From positions 9,372,708 through 9,436,707 of the forward strand of contig NC_082619.1 in NCBI RefSeq assembly GCF_030936135.1: a DNA stretch of 64,000 nt, read 5' to 3'. The stretch comes from Gavia stellata (Eukaryota; Chordata; Aves; Gaviiformes; Gaviidae). A program made the translations under genes and the position numbers. The notes beneath the pieces were generated by a model. The model made no database searches. It was not told the DNA's origin and was given only the letters and a program-made list of their open reading frames with translations. Positions 24,241-37,659 of this stretch are shown here, in pieces; positions within the stretch are counted from its first letter, which is position 1; each line of letters starts with the position of its first letter.

Positions 24241-24257
24241 CCGATGACTCAAGAGAG

Positions 24258-24840
24258 GTTGTCACCAAGGCCAGCAGGTCGAGGGAGGTGATTCTGCCCC
24301 TCGGCTCTGGTGAGACCCCCCTGCAGCACTGGGTCCAGCTCTGGGGTCCTCAGCACAACAAGGACATGGACCTTTTGGAGCAGGTCCAGAGGAGGCCACG
24401 AAGATGATCAGAGGGGTGGAACACCTCTGCCATGAGGACAGGCTGGGAGAGTTGGGGTTGGTCAGGCTGGAGAAGAGAAGGCTCCGGGGAGACCTTATTG
24501 CAGCCTTCCAGTGCTTAAAGGGGGCTTAGAAGAAAGATGGGGACAGACTTTTTAGCAGGGCCTGTTGCGGTAGGACAAGGGGCAACGGTCTTAAACTAAA
24601 AGCAGGCAGATTCAGACTAGATAGAAGGAAGAACTTTTTTACCATGAGCATGGTGAGACGCTGGCACAGGTTGCCCAGAGAGGTGGTAGATGCCCCATCC
24701 CTGGAAACGTTCCAGGTGAGGTTGGAGGGGGCTCTGAGCAGCCTGATCTAGTTGAAGATGTCCCTGCTCGCTGCAGTGGGGTTGGACTAGATGAGCTTTA
24801 AAAGGTTCCTTCCAACCCAAACCATTCTGCGATTCCGTGA
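24258..24840 (+). mobile_element. CR1 retrotransposon, 5'-truncated 3' end
   Basis: About 580 bases match the 3' part of avian CR1: the segment with CTCTGGTGAGAC and CAGCTCTGGGGTCCTCAG, the AGGCTGGAGAAGAGAAGGCTC block, the TGGAAACGTTCCAGGTGAGG block, and the tail TTCCTTCCAACCCAAACCAT with a degenerate ATTCTRTGA end. The orientation is +. It carries no intact open frame. Confidence 0.93.
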
Positions 24841-27800
24841 CAGCATAGGTGCAAGCCCTCCAGCCTAGTCTTCAGCTCTGCTCTGCCTGGGAGGAGCGAG
24901 CCCCCTCCAAAAGGATGCCGAAACCATCTGCCACCTCGTACAGGGTAGCTCTTGCTCACATCTCTTCCTTCCTTTCTCCGCAGCTTTGTAAGGAGAAACG
25001 GTTATGACCCTTTGTTTCACAGGAGGCACTTTCCTCTCCGGCTCGGTCCGGTCTCTCCTGCCTGGCTTCCTGCCGGAGATGGCGGGGACAGTGGCGTACC
25101 CTCTGAGCTCCTCACACTATGGGATGTTTACCGGGAGGCTGACACCATACATGGGTGCGCTAACACACGCGAGGTCATTGCTTCCAGCCGGCAGTCCGTG
25201 GATATCCCAGGAGCCGGTGGATTACTCCGGGGGAGGCTGCGAGAAGTCCCTGAGAAACGTGTTGAGTGCAGACTTGCTGTATCCCTCCGGAGAACGTGCA
25301 GTGCTGCAGAGCCTGGACCGAACTTGAGGTGTGGTGCAATATAGGGGTTTCCTATCGACATCTTTTTGAGGGATTTTGTTCTCAGTGAGCCGAATCACTC
25401 CCTTTACGTTGTCTACGGCTTCGTTTGTGTAATCACAGATCTGCAGAGATGGCAGTGTAGGATGAGGTCCCACCTCCAGACTGTCTGGAAAACGTTAGGG
25501 CAGCCTCGAAAACACCGGGTGAGAGCCTGTAGGGTGCAGGGCGTCCGTGAAAGGTAGGAAAGAAAAGCTGGGCTGTTGTCAGATGGCTCAGATTTACTAA
25601 ACTGGCAAGGATAACAGGGAAACCCCTCCACACTCATCCTTTGCCCAGAAGGCAGGGAGACAGCTGATGTTGCACAAGGGACCACTTGCTCTCGAAGGAG
25701 CCAGTTTCGGACAGCTTTCGCAGGATCAGGAGTGCGACAGCAGGGAGCAGAGGAGCCAAGCAAGCGAGAGAGGAGAGACCTGTTGCCCCTGAGTGCTCTG
25801 AGCTCAGCGCTCTGGTCCCTGATGGTCGGTGGCTCTGCCATCTCTCTGCCATCTCCTTCCCTACTGGCATGGAGCTGTGCAAGAGGGTTGACGTTCAGAA
25901 ATGCTCTTCTGCCTCTTGGAGAGAAGGGGAATTAGAAGAAAAGGGTGATTTGGATTTTTTCCTGGGTGCTCTGCAGCGGCGGTGCTGGGATGCCATGGAA
26001 AACCCCGGGGGAGACCATCCAGAGCGTAGCCATAATTCACCTGGCATACCTTTGGGTTTAGATCCCCCCTGAGATGTTTACAGCACATGGCTGGCCGGAA
26101 AGGTTGGGGATTTCTAAATAAAAGCTGGGGTTACTGGTCTGCAGGGGCTGACACGGGAGAAGTTGATGGTGTAGGTAACGTCACTCCTAGCCAAGCACCC
26201 CACGTGTAGTTACTTTGCTGGGCTGCCTCAGTTTCCCCAAGATGTTGTAAGGAAATTGGAAGGTGGGGTGAGGAATGAGAGGAAAAGAATTAAACTAGCA
26301 AAATGAATACTGATGCAGAAATGGCCCAACAAAACCCCTTGCTGCTCGTTCCTGCTTGCAGGTTATCTTCCGTATGCTTCACCTTTCCGTGCGGTAGCCT
26401 CAGCCTGCTCTAAACTCGCCACCAAGCTTAACCGCTCCTGGTTTTGCAGCTCTGCTGGGTGTTTTCTTCTCCTGTACGTTGTCTGAGCTATACCCCTGCT
26501 GCATTTTTGCTTATTGATTAACCTTAACAAAGAAAAATGAGGCAGTAGCGGATTCCCATCCTTCCTAGGAAATCCATCGGCACTATTGTTGCCTGCTGCC
26601 TTCCTCCAAGGCAGGCACGAGCACAGGCCCTGGGTGGGAGGGGGGGATCCAGAGGATCAGTGCAGCAAAAGCCTCTTTTGGCATCAAAATACGTACCCCA
26701 GCCTGTCTGGGGACCCAATTTGGGGCGAGATGCTGAAGTCTCGGGAATTGCAAACGCACGGCTCTTTAGCCAGGTAGGAAGGGGAGAAGCATCCCTGTGC
26801 CCTGGCAGCCCTGCAGAAGCAGGCTGAGCACAGCCCGTGGCCGTGCAATCCGTAATTTCGGTGGTTTTCTTTCCTCAGCAGCACCCTGCGCCCCAGAGAG
26901 GGGAGAGCGGAGGTTTTGCAGAGCCCGGCTGAGCTGCCGACACGTTCGCATCTGTTTCCAGCTACGCCCCACGCCGGGTTTTTGGCGGGGAGGGGGAGGA
27001 TTTGCCTCTTTTTACGGCTCTATTTTTATCCCGCTCCGCGAGGCTTCACCACCCCGCGTTTGCAAAAGCTAAAATTCAGAACATCCTGGCGAAGGCTGCC
27101 AGGGGAGACGCCGCGCAGATTCCCACGTCGCCCAAGTCCCTCCGAGTCCCGCCGGGCTGAGTCCCGCCGGGCCAAGCCGAGCCCAGAGCAGCTGAGCCGA
27201 GCTGGAATGACACAAGCCCAGCATACACACATGTGTGCGCACACAAGCACGCCTGTGTATATATCCACGTGTGGAAGTGTATATGCTGTGAGCTTATAGA
27301 TTGAGAGCTTTAGGAAAAAGAGTAGTAAACCGCTGCATAGAGTAGAATGCTTGATTTGTGGTGAGAAGTTTATCTAAAACTGTCTTTTACCCTTTAGGAT
27401 GGCGCCAGAAGTTGCTGCGGTAGGAAGAAAAGGTGGCTATAAGCACCTCTGTGATCTGTGGGCAGCTGGAATAACTGCTACAGAGCTTGCTGAGCTTCAG
27501 CCTCCAATGTCTGACCTACATCCCGTGAGGTTAGCAAGGGGTTAAAGCGCGGTGTGTAAGTACAGCTTCCCAAATCGTCCATTTGGAGTAGTGGGTACAT
27601 GGGTGCTTGTGGTGTTTGGGGGTACTGCGAGGGTGTTGGGTTGTAAGTGTTCTGGATGTACGTGATAGAAATTATGACAACTCCTTTTGCTGCATAAATG
27701 CGTCATGCTGTCCTGGTAGCGTCTCTTAAACGGATGGACTTCTTCCTGCCAACTAAACAATGTATTCAAAATTCATGGGAGATAATGTAGTGCCATGTCA

Positions 27801-28128
27801 CCCACAGAAATACTGTTGGTTTTTTTAGAGCGCTTTTGCTAATGATGAAAAGCAACTGCCAGCCTCCTGAATTAAGGGACAAAATGAAATGGCAAGTACT
27901 TTTCTGTTTCAGTAGATAATGATCATGTATTTCACTGGGCAATTGATTCTCATGTTTACCACTTCCAATAGTTTCCATCATTCTGTGAAAACTGTGAAAA
28001 AGACCGACAGCTGAAAAGTTACTACAGGTATAAATTTATGTATGGGATTTTTTTTAAGTTCTAAAATTAAAATGTGCTTAATATGAGCGGTTGGAATTTT
28101 AATCTGTGTTTTTCCTTCTGTCTTTCAG
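24841..28128. other. No gene seen; composition changes near 27.3 kb
   Basis: Up to about 27,290 the sequence is GC rich like the VAC14 region. After a short stretch of alternating CA/TG and TATA-like bases (27,220-27,290) it becomes AT rich and stays so for about 9 kb. No coding exon is recognisable. Confidence 0.5.
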
Positions 28129-28240
28129 CATCCTTTTTGTTACCCAGCGATTAAATCCAAGTCTTGCTATTGAAGTTTTGGATACAATGAATAATCCTGA
28201 TCATTCCACTTACCGTGATTTTGATGACGATGATCCTGAG
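28129..28240 (+). CDS. Orphan coding exon, unrecognised gene
   Basis: A strong acceptor (TTTTCCTTCTGTCTTTCAG) and a GTAGGA donor frame a 112-nt exon with one open frame of 37 residues. It reads ILFVTQRLNPSLAIEVLD, then TMNNPDHSTYRDF and an acidic DDDDPE end. It enters with one base completing a codon and leaves in phase 0. The sequence looks like a conserved protein and not like a chance frame, but I do not recognise the family. No neighbouring exon with matching phase was found within several kilobases, so it may be a fragment or part of a gene with very long introns. Confidence 0.5.
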
Positions 28241-31200
28241 GTAGGAATACGTTTTAATCACAGGATCAGATTAAGGTTTCATTTGCCGACAAAACTAAAT
28301 GCTTATGGTTCATTGAGGCACAGAATGTTTTGTGATCTGGGAACAGGCTCAAGGGTTGCTTTTACTTTTGGTTGTGCTGCTCTGTCACACGTCCAGGCCC
28401 TTAGCAAAATTCATTATATTTGGGGGAGAGACGCTCAAAGAGAAAGAGATGAAAACACTTTAAAATTTTGTTTGTGGTTGTCCTTCAACAATTTTGCAGC
28501 AGTATGTGTGGACTGCTTCTCCAGTCCCGAGTTCTGTCGTGCATTCTGCTTTCTGTTTCTTTGTGGAATTATGTTTCCATTCATCTGCAAAGCAAGCATT
28601 CGTAAAAATCATTTTCTACCTCTGTAGAACTTGTTCTTTTGTTCCTAATTTGCTTTCCTATGAGAAGAAGAGAATGATCCTGTAGTTGTTTTTGTCAAAC
28701 GGTTTGGTATGTGTTTCTTGCAGATTCTATTTTCTATCTTGGAATACTCTGAAACTCCATTTCACCTACGGTTTTGTCAAAGACAAAATTTCTGATTTTC
28801 TGCTTTAACAGCTGGGAAAAACCAGCACGCTTCTGTAAGGTGATAAGCAGTGCAGGACTGAAGTGTTTCATAAACAAGAGAAAACAGATATTCTGTCAGT
28901 GCATCCTGTCTTCATACTTAACTGTATGTTAGTGAAGACTTTCCAACTATCAATACCGTTAAACTGAGAGGCCAAAAAGGAAATGTTATCTGAGCAAAGA
29001 CAAATGCTGGCCAGCATTGTCTTTACTTGCTCAAATCCAGTGTTTTAAAACCCCTTGTCTTGAAGGTGAGGACACTCTACAGATAAAATGTCTCCAAATA
29101 ATTCTAACTTTCATGTACAAAAACATACATGCAATCTTTATTTTTAGCTTCCGCTTGATTTCTGTCTTTCTTTGTTGCTATTATGCTAAAGAAACCTGCT
29201 AAAAACCAGGTACACAATACTGGGTTTCAAGTGAATCTATTTTGGTATTGAAGTGTTTTATTGTTCACCTCTAGCCTCTGGTAGTGCCTCATAGGATTCA
29301 TTTGAGAAGTAGAAATGGGAGAAGAGAAAAGACACGCTCTGAAATAAACTGTAAGCATGTGTGATATGACAACATTAAATATTCTTAAAATAATCATTGA
29401 TATTCACATATTTCAACTAGTATTCTGCCTAGCTGACGTATATAGAAACATTTTTAGTGATACAGAGGAAAAGAAAAACTTATGCTGTTTCACTTACGGA
29501 TATAGGTTCTAGATGACTATGCCAAAGAAACATTAGTGTAAAACATTTGAATACACCTTTTGTCAGCACTTCAGCAAATCTCACTATTGCTTCATCTTAA
29601 CTGAACAGGACGCAACCTGAGCTCTTCTGAGAGCTGGTTGGTATCGCTTCATACGCCACTGCAGCAGGGATATTCAGAGTGATGCCAGATTGTGCTAGGT
29701 AGCAGAATGGCAGAGGAAGATTTTTCTGTCTTAATTTAGTCTCTTGTAGTTTGAACAGAAACAGTCCTGTAGAAATCAGGAAAGGAGGTGGTTGATCGCT
29801 GGCCATTACAAGCAGACTCCATCCCCCAAGCTGCAGTCATTCTTTTGTTTGAATTAAATCAGAGCAATCCTTGGCGCTTTCGCTTTCGTTGTCTTTCCTG
29901 AAGCTAAAATTGAGGGGAGGAGTGTTAAAGAGCGTCTGCCAAAGAGCTTTCCTGGAAGATGCGATAAGCTCTCTCCAAACTTCATATACGGCTCTTTAGT
30001 GCTAGTGATCTCCCCGAAGAACAGGTCCAAGAGCAAATTCCCACAATGGCTGTGTGTTTTATCTAAATTACATCTGTATTGCTGCTCTAAAGAGGGCACT
30101 TGACGGCCCTGTTTGCTGAATGGTTTTCCTTATCTTTCTAATGACTAGGTGGGGCAAGTGGCGATCGTGCAGCCTTTGTGATGGAAGAGTACTTTCTGTG
30201 CCCCTTAGTTTCCAGCAGGCACAAGTTGGGGGTGTGCCTGTGTCAGAAGTTTGCATCAGTGGGGCTGTGATGCACTCATTAAACGGGATTTGTCTTTTTT
30301 TGTTAGCCTTTGGAGCTGAATTGGGTCTAATTGCAGTCCAGCTTAGATTCTTGTTTTCCTTTTCTCCTGTTTAGTTGGTCAAGTAAAATTTGGTCCACCC
30401 TTGAGGAAAGAGACGGAGCCACATGGTGAGTTTGTGAGTTACAAGCAGCATGGGCTATGCTCTGCACATTATTCCCTGCAAATGTCTGTGGAGGAGGAGA
30501 AGTCCAAGGTGTGTAGCAGACCTCCTTAGCGCTACTGAAGTTGGTAGTGATTTTTCTGACAAGTGACATATTGGTCCTGGATCTTTTGGTGCCATTGCAG
30601 GATATGCAGCAAGACCCCTTATTTGTGGGCTCTGCCAGGTGTGATGTATGTGCTAAGCAACAGCCCTTGGTCCTGTGGGTTTCCTCTATCCTTTATACCT
30701 CATAGCCAAGTATATAATTCCCCTTATTTATAGAGTTATTTTTTTAATTGTAGAATGCCTGTGCATATTCAAATGTTCCTCTCCCTTGTCCTTGTATTGA
30801 CACTGATTGAGAACGGAAATGATAAAATGGAGAGCCTGGGAAAGAGGTATGATGCATTTTAAAAACTGGAATTTCTGTGGGGTTGTGATTTTCCCAGGCA
30901 AACAATCTTTCTGTGGCCCGGCATGACACCCGAGCCACACCGAGTCTGGCGGTTGATGTATTCTGTGAAGGTGTGTTGCCAATGTTTTCATCCTATGGAC
31001 CTGTCAGTAGAAGGGGTGTGGGAACTCGAGCAGTGAGGGAAAAGGTGTCTGTGCTGCCTCACGCACACGATTGCAGCAGCTTCCTCTCTTCTGTGGAGAC
31101 TGTTGCTTTCCACACTTGTGAAGTTTCTTCACATTCCTGGATAAAAAAGACACTCCTTTGCTTCCTTACTGCAGACTTGTGTGTTCTCTTTGTTTTTCTA

Positions 31201-34200
31201 AGGCAGGTGGCTTAGTGCATAGGTGGGAGGGACATTGGCTTTGCTCTGAGTTGGTTTTGGGAAGGGTGTGCAGCTAGGAATGTAATTCCTCTTCTGAAGG
31301 CTACAAACTTCACGTGAGTGGGATTTCTGGCGTAGGTTTCCTTGTACTGCTCTGTCGCTGTACTAAAATCTCCTTCCCGGTGCCTTGTCCTTTGGCAGTG
31401 GGTCAGCTGGCTCTGGGGGTATGAGGTTGTACGTGATCTTGCTCTTCCTCAGCAGCGGCTGGACAGGTACTCTGCAGGTTCTAGTGCCCGTTTTAGACAG
31501 AGGAGAATAGCTTACCACATCTCATGTAGGACTTAGGCAATTGTTTCAGATATGTTATTTAGACCTTGACATGACTGCATAACATCATTTCGGAGCCCTG
31601 GTTATACAAGTGTTTATTAAACATGGTAATGAAGTCAGTGTTTTACCGTAAACTCATCAGTTAACTGCAAAAGATTTTTGAACTGGTTCCAAGTTATCCT
31701 GGCTTTGCTTCCCTGTTGCATTGTCTGGATTATAAAGAAAATACAATTGGTAGCATCGTATAGTTCAAATTATAATGCTTGGCTCCTTAAGAATTTCATT
31801 TATTTCTACAGACACAGAATCATAATTGCAAAGAGATGTTAAGGCAGAAGCTGAAGTTTTAAAAATACTTTTTCCATTTCTTTCTTGCTTTATCAGTTAC
31901 TGACCAAACCAAACCAGTTAGCGGACAACTTCATGGGGCAGAGATGTGTTTTCCTTGCACCTTAGGAACCTGAGTTGCTAAACCGGGGAGAGGGATTTTC
32001 TGCAGGGACTAAAGCACAACTTTTGAGAGCACTTCTTTGGCAGGTGTTGTTGGGAGGGAGGAACAGAGCCTTCTCCTACCTTGTGGGTTAGCAGTCAGGG
32101 CCTTTGCACTTTGGAATGGCAGAAGCCCTTGCTGCTCGAAGAAGGGACTTGAATGATCCAGATTAATTCTGCTGATAAGGAAATCTCTTAGTATTGTCTG
32201 CTGCTGTTGGAGTTTGGGTGTTTGAAACCTGTCCAAAGAACTTGCCTCATCTCCCTGCCTGTAAGGAAGATCCCTGATTGCTTGTTTGGACCTTTCCGAA
32301 GAGGGCAATTAACTGGTCCACTGCTCCTATCAGAATGAAGCATGCAGTCCTGATCTGTCCTTTCCAGATAAAACAGAGCTATGATTTTGAAAATGATGAT
32401 GTTGGGTCTAGAGACCAAAGGAAAACTGTATTTTGTCATTAGATATAGAACCAATGGACAATTTAAATTGGCTTGTCAAATGCAAACTCGAGATCTGTTC
32501 AAAGAATGGCTGCTCCAGCAAAGAGCCTTAGCACAAAGCAGCTGAGGGAGAAGTTTGTAACAACCTACACGCTCTGGGAGAGAAAGTCTTTTAAATGCAA
32601 GCGGGAGCAAGAGATGCCTGTCTCTTCCTCCAGCACTAACAGTGTGGCTCCCTTTTCATTACAGCAGTTCTTCTGACCCTTTTGCTTCTGTCTCACTAAA
32701 GCATGCTTAAATTTGATGTTTATAAGCCAAAGGACTGGACCGCTGCAGCATGAGGAGTTATTGGTGGTGGTGCACGGAGATGTGGAACTGGCACGTACTT
32801 GCCTCTAACTGAGGCAGTTTGTCGCTCATTGCCATAGCTCAGGTGGTGAACAATAATCCATTCTTTTGGTGTGACTTGGTAGTGTCTGGTAATGTGACCG
32901 TACCCTTCGCTGTGTTTTACCTCCATCCCCAGAACTGGCTTAACATGGTTTGAGTTTCAACTAACAACTTTTTTTTTTAGCAAGAAACTTTCCCTTTGTG
33001 TCTACCTGGCTTTCAGTCACAGTGTAAATAACTTGAGTGTCTTGATCTCTGTCTAACGAACAGCCTGGCAGTAGTGATTTTTGGATGATTCAGAAGAAAA
33101 ATACTACACTGCAAGATCTAACCTGGTATTTTTCATCTTATACCTTTCTTTGTCAGTGTTAGTTTTGTCTTTATTTTCCTTTTTCAAAGCTCATGTTTTG
33201 CCCTGTTGTTGTACCGGTGTTTTCATCTGTGTAAAAGCCATTCAGTATGAGTCTAGATGTGTGTTTCTGTAATGTAGGAAGGAATTCTTAGTATGTGCAG
33301 TATTGAAAGTATTTAACCCGTATTCATGTTTAGTTGAATCGTTTTTGTAGAAGGGGCTCAGTATTATGCACTCATTCTAATTTCTTTATTTAGCTGCCTT
33401 GCAAAGCATAACTTGTTAATATTTTGGAGGGTGATTAAAAATAGAAGAGAGAGTCTCTTTGTATTTTTGTCTGGTAGTTCCTTTAAATAGTCCCATGAAA
33501 GACTATGAAATTATATAAATGTAAGTCTCTGAATTCTCCAGATGGTAATTATGTGACAGAACGAATATACACTGAATAGCAATAACAGAAAGTGGTGTCC
33601 TAAGTGTTTTCAGTGGCATTTGGCATCGTTTAGTCTGATACATTTTCGACATTTACTGCACTGCTAAAAAAATTGGTTCTTAGCATTGCAGCGTAGAAAT
33701 TACTCCAGAAAGAGAGTTTTCTTATTTCTGTGCTCTTTAGGCACTGTGTAGTTTGAAATGTAATGCGTTTAAGTCTTGGACATCTTCATATACTGTTAAA
33801 AAAGTTAAAGAAACGTTCTGTACTAGAGGAAGAGCATTATTCTGCTAACTTTCTTTGATTTGTGAGATGTTTCATAGAAGTGCAGTGAGGGGAACATGGA
33901 AGACTGGGCTGCTTGGGAATGTCTTGTTTTGGTTTTCATGTGGTGTTTTTTGTTTTGGATTTGTTTGTTCGTTTTGGCATGAGTTGGCTTGGTGTGACGT
34001 GAATCTGCCAATACCATAGTAACTGAGAGCTTAGACTGTCTTCCCCATTCCTGGAAGGAGCTTCCTGTATTGCTTGATTATGAAAATGTTTCATAAATTG
34101 TGTTGAGATCCGTAGCTTAGATTTCTCTGTACGCGGTTGGAGCACCTCCATCACGTGCAATTGCTCTGGTTTGGGGAGTGTGGTTTTGGTTTTTCAGTTT

Positions 34201-36689
34201 GGTTTTCTTTTGGTTTCATCTTTTCAGTTTAACACTTTTTAAAACCGGCCTTTTTCAGGATACTTTCAGTGTTTGTCGCATATCTTGCTAGCCTCGTATC
34301 TGGGGGTCTGAGAGACGAAGGAGAACTGGACTGTCCTTTCCCATCCTTCTTTTGCCCCATGCTGTTCAGTACCCTGTTCAAAAATTACTACTATGACAAA
34401 GCTTGTAAAGTACTGTTGTTGTCACATTCGTGGAAGGGTTTTTAAAGTCAATCGACAGCACTTTCTGTGTTTCACTGCTTTCTTCACAACCTCCTGTGCT
34501 CATTGTGAATCAAAGAGGAGAATTCTGGTTTGGTGGCAATGCTTCACCCATTTGTGAGGTTTTTCCAGTAAGCCCTAATCCTTCTTGAAACTAGGAGAAC
34601 TATTTAGTAGTTGGTTCTTTCTTCTGTTGTGGACCAGCACACACTGATCAGACTTTCTCTCTCTGTCCTTCCCCCATTCCCCGCTCCTGCTCTGACAGTA
34701 TTGGCTTCGGCTATGTTCAGTGAGTAAAGCGATACGTGGATTTTTCAAACGTCATCAAGAGGAAAAGACTACTTCTTCAGAAGCATAATATATCACCTAC
34801 TACTGTTGGGGTCTTTCCCATGCTGTTCTACTGGGTTTTTAAAATACCTTATGAGCAGCAACTCTTTTGCGGAGCTACGTGTCTCTAAGATCCTACCCCA
34901 AAAAATCATCAGAAATTGAGACACATTTGGGTCATCATGAGTCATAAAGGGTATACAGTCGCCTCTCATTTGGCGCAGCTGGATGGATCATACGACAGCT
35001 TATGCAGTCACCATGCACGTTACCTTTTAAAAACTTGACAGCTACGATGTGGTTACCCTTGAAATGCATTCCTCTCCTTTTCCTCTTCCCCCTCCCTCTC
35101 CCTCTGTGCTCCAGAAACAGCTACCTGGATCTGCCAGAAGGATAGAGAAATTCAGTAAAGGTCTTGTTTGCAGGGAAAATTCCGTGTCCAAACCCCAGTA
35201 TCCCTTCATGCAAATGGCAAACAGACAAGGACAAGATAGTACTCCTCTTTGATATTCTACAAATGTACCCCTTTGATTCGTATCTAAATACATAACAGAA
35301 TATTGTGCTCTAGGTACAGGGCTCTTCTCTCTTTCAGGATAGATCTTTTTTACTTTTTCTGCACCTAGACCACAAGTTTCTGAGGAACTTACTTGGGTAC
35401 CTTCCACTGTTTGAGATTTTCTTGCACATTCTGCTTGCTGTCATTTCGAGTTCCTCCTGTTCCTATTGGGGTCATTGCGCTGTGTTTTGGCAGCTGTTTC
35501 CTGACAATGTCCTTTGCCTCGGCAGCAGCAGAGGTATGCTGGTCTTAAAAAACCAAACCAAACCAAAAAAAGTCTTCCGTGCACATTAGACTTCACGTAG
35601 GGTAGACCTCAAACAAATGCTTCTCCCATATTTTTCCCTGTCTTTCTGTGTACTTTAAAAACATTTGTTTGGATACAGACTCAAATAAGTGGGAGAGCTG
35701 AGCATTGCATTTGCAGTGAGCTCAGTAAATGGTTTAGATCAAAGTAATCTTCTCTAAAAATATGTGCACCTTTTCTCTAGAACAATTGTTGAGTTTTATG
35801 CTGTTGATCCTGGGAGAAGCACCTGAAAATCCAATGGCTAATGACATGTATGAGTGTTCATCTTGTATTGCGGCAGCCACCACGATGACAGTCTCGGGAA
35901 TCTACCTGAGCTGGCGTAGTAGGACCCAATTTCTGTCAGTTGAAATGTTTTTGCTATAATTAAGCCTATGTTCAGAAGCAGTCTCAAGTACATGACATGC
36001 TGAGGAAGAACGTGCAACTTCTTTCAGGTTCTTGTTTCCACCAGGTCGGTTCCCCGTTCGGGTTCCCTGTGTGGCGTTGCGATGGCTGTGTCAGTGTGGT
36101 GGAGGGAGGTGCGTGGGGTAGAGAGAAGGCGGGGGTAAGGGCTGTTAAACCCAGCTTCTGCAGAGCTGTTGCTGTATGTGTAACTGCATCCACCTCCCAG
36201 AGGTGACGTGTTGTACGTTGCTGGTAATTTCAGTCTAGACTGGGGACGTTCTGTAAGAACAGCTTCACAAGTGTTTCTGTTCATAGGCCAGCCTTTACTC
36301 TGTGCAGCAAAGTGAAGTGCTTCTTTCCCTGTGTGCCCTAGGTTTCGGTGTAACCATTGTCCCCGTCGATCCCACTGGGGATTGAAGTTGATTTTCCTAA
36401 TTTCAGCTTTGCACCTTTGCTTCCTAACCCGAATTCAGGTTCCTCAAGGTCCCCGTTTGCCCTCATGTCCCCTTGGGACTTCCCTGTTGCTCTCCGGCAT
36501 GTCCCAGAGTCCTATGTTCAGACACCCTGGCATGCTCCCAGGATGTCCCTTTCCTTTCGCCGCACTCCAGAGCCCTGCCTCTCCCCCTCGGCAAAGTTAA
36601 ATGTACAAGATTTACTCAAGCTTAACAGAAATCATATTTTTTGTGGCTTCAACTCTTCTCTTCCTTTCACCACATAGGAAGAGCTCATG
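28241..36689. other. AT-rich sequence, no gene seen
   Basis: About 8.4 kb of AT-rich, intron-like or intergenic sequence. Open frames are short and no splice-framed exon with recognisable content was found. A poly-A and CCAAA-like simple stretch occurs near 35,548-35,570. Confidence 0.5.
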
Positions 36690-37600
36690 CAGAAAGGAAG
36701 AAAAAGAAAACGAAACTTCTTCCACAGAGTTTACCCTTTTAAGATTGGAACCTCTCAGAAATGGAGATTCCCGTCTTACTGGTTTTCTTCTTGGCCTGGT
36801 TTGCAACTGTAATCGAGAACCCCTCGTTGTTACGCTGGTGCTGGCTGACTACCATCTCCAGTCCTCCACGGACATCTCCTGGGCCACCTCTCCCACCTGA
36901 TGGCCTGTTCCCCCTCCCAGCTTTCAGAATGGGCAGAAAGCCCATTTCTGTGGGGACTGCACGGAAGTGTTTTGTAACTCCAGTTTTCTGGCCTGTGGGG
37001 AATGTTATCTCCAGACAGGGGTTGGAGATATGGTTGGTATTTAGCAATATGGAAACTTCTCCATTGCAGCACAGTTGGAAATACCACTTTTGGCTTTAAG
37101 CTGGGAGCTGGATACAAAAAAAAATGTGAAGCTGGCATCCTAACTGAGTGTTTCTATCACAACTAACTTCTTGTGTTGCTAACGAAATTTACCGATTCTT
37201 GTGTCATCTCCTGGTAATCCTTCATCACTCTGTGGTGATACTGCACTGGCCGCACTGCCGAGTTCTCCACAGATCCTCTCTTGGCGTTTCTACAGTTTCT
37301 GGCATCTTACAATTACATCCTTTCCTCCACTCGGAAAATCTCCTTCGGCACCAGGAAGCAAAAAGATGCTTACGCCTGCTCCTCTCATCTGATCGCTGTT
37401 TGGTGTTACAGTTGTAAACAGACTTCAACCTTGTGTGTTGCTTAGCAGATGCTTTCAGAGTAGGAAACACAAACAAAATAGGCTCTGCTTTCTACACTGT
37501 CTTAACATCTTTCTTCACTCCCCTCATCTACAGCCTAAGAGACAGAGAGCTTGAAGTGTCGTTCAGACAAGTCTTCTCTAAACATCCAGATGTTGAAGAG
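36690..37600 (+). pseudogene. Olfactory receptor pseudogene
   Basis: Pieces of a single-exon class A olfactory receptor run in order across three frames. They are NETSSTEFTLL (N-terminus), FFLAWFATVIENP then VTLVLADYHLQSSTD (first helix and loop), GRKPISVGTARKCF-like sequence before helix 3, and GECYL followed by a decayed MAYDRYLAIC box near 36,998-37,055. Then come LTSCVANEI (before helix 5), the KDAYACSSHL motif of helix 6 near 37,365, and SAFYTVLTSFFTPLIYSLRD (helix 7, the NPLIYSLRN motif) near 37,475-37,545. Several frameshifts and stops separate them, so no receptor can be made. The order and spacing fit a receptor of about 310 residues. Confidence 0.8.
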
Positions 37601-37659
37601 CATCTAAGCTACTCCTTATTTGTGCCTTTAGAGATTTCTAGATATTTCTAAGGTGGGCA

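Noticed and set aside
27217-27275. CA/TG-rich stretch as a Z-DNA or promoter element
   Set aside because: It is an imperfect dinucleotide run with no adjacent gene start. It is used only as a landmark for the composition switch.
34699-34721. Tiny exon-like segment between CTCTGACAG and GTGAGT
   Set aside because: About 21 bases with acceptable borders, but no family match and no phase partner. Such pairs arise by chance in 9 kb.
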